This document shows, one piece after another, positions 5,590 to 5,651 of a stretch of DNA of 5,651 nt. Origin of the DNA: Clostridia bacterium (lineage in GTDB: Bacteria > Bacillota > Clostridia > Christensenellales > CALWSW01); NCBI GenBank assembly GCA_019421925.1, contig JAHZEH010000144.1, positions 1-5,651 on the forward strand, in the 5' to 3' direction. Both the position numbers and the translations under genes were made by a program. The notes under the pieces are model-generated. The model made no database searches, was not told the DNA's origin, and saw nothing but the letters and a program-made list of their open reading frames with translations. The stretch's first letter is position 1. The number at the start of each line of letters is the position of its first letter.

Positions 5590-5624
5590 AAAAGGGCCTT
5601 TCCATGGAGGAAGGGCCCTTTTTT
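5590..5624 (+). terminator. Intrinsic terminator of the secDF operon
   Basis: Positions 5594-5603 pair with 5609-5618 (10 bp including one G-U) around a five-base loop. The stem is extended by A-T pairs between 5590-5593 and the first bases of a six-T run (5619-5624). This is a textbook intrinsic terminator. The A run on its left side could also serve transcription arriving from the opposite strand. The remaining bases to the window end (5625-5651) hold a purine-rich stretch but no gene start that can be supported. Confidence 0.92.
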
Positions 5625-5651
5625 GAGAGGAGGGGACCGTTAGACGGACGC

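Noticed and set aside
5625..5651. Purine-rich stretch resembling a ribosome binding site, or the end of a convergent gene
   Set aside because: No start codon follows at suitable spacing before the window ends, and a minus-strand stop in 27 bases carries no information. Neither reading can be supported.

Overview
The window looks like a chromosomal segment of a GC-rich anaerobic Firmicute of class Clostridia. The main reason is a SCIFF ranthipeptide pair, a 46-residue cysteine-rich precursor followed by its radical SAM/SPASM maturase. It lies among Sec-translocon accessory genes (yajC, secD, secF) and a TIGR04086-type membrane protein, an association characteristic of Clostridia. All recognisable genes are on the + strand, with strong purine-rich ribosome binding sites and sigma-A-like promoters. 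A species cannot be assigned from the sequence.

Layout. Positions 1-152 hold the last 49 codons of an unidentified gene, with a weak resemblance to the C-terminus of Eis-like acetyltransferases. A promoter at 195-224 drives yajC (280-588), followed by a perfect 12-bp hairpin that probably terminates or attenuates transcription. Next comes a four-helix membrane protein (716-1141). A promoter with a TATAAT box (1146-1174) and an imperfect dyad at the expected transcription start precede scfA (1222-1362). A GC-rich hairpin with a short T tract separates scfA from scfB (1443-2804, TTG start). A gamma-class carbonic anhydrase homologue (2797-3267) overlaps scfB by 8 nt. An exact-consensus promoter (TTGACA, 17 bp, TATAAT) at 3280-3308 then drives secD (3383-4642, TTG start) and secF (4657-5553). 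A strong intrinsic terminator follows at 5590-5624.

How the genes fit together. YajC, SecD and SecF are accessory components of the SecYEG translocon; SecDF uses the proton-motive force to help pull preproteins outward. ScfA is a ribosomally made peptide that ScfB is expected to modify with a Cys-to-Thr thioether crosslink (a ranthipeptide). No dedicated exporter or leader protease gene is visible. A link between the peptide and the Sec accessory genes is suggested only by location.

The most notable points are a seventh cysteine (Cys11) in the ScfA precursor and separate promoter and terminator control of the peptide relative to its enzyme. Others are the overlap of the carbonic anhydrase homologue with scfB, and a hairpin at the expected 5' end of the secDF transcript. 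Two of the real genes start with TTG, and scfA is short enough to be missed by automated calling.
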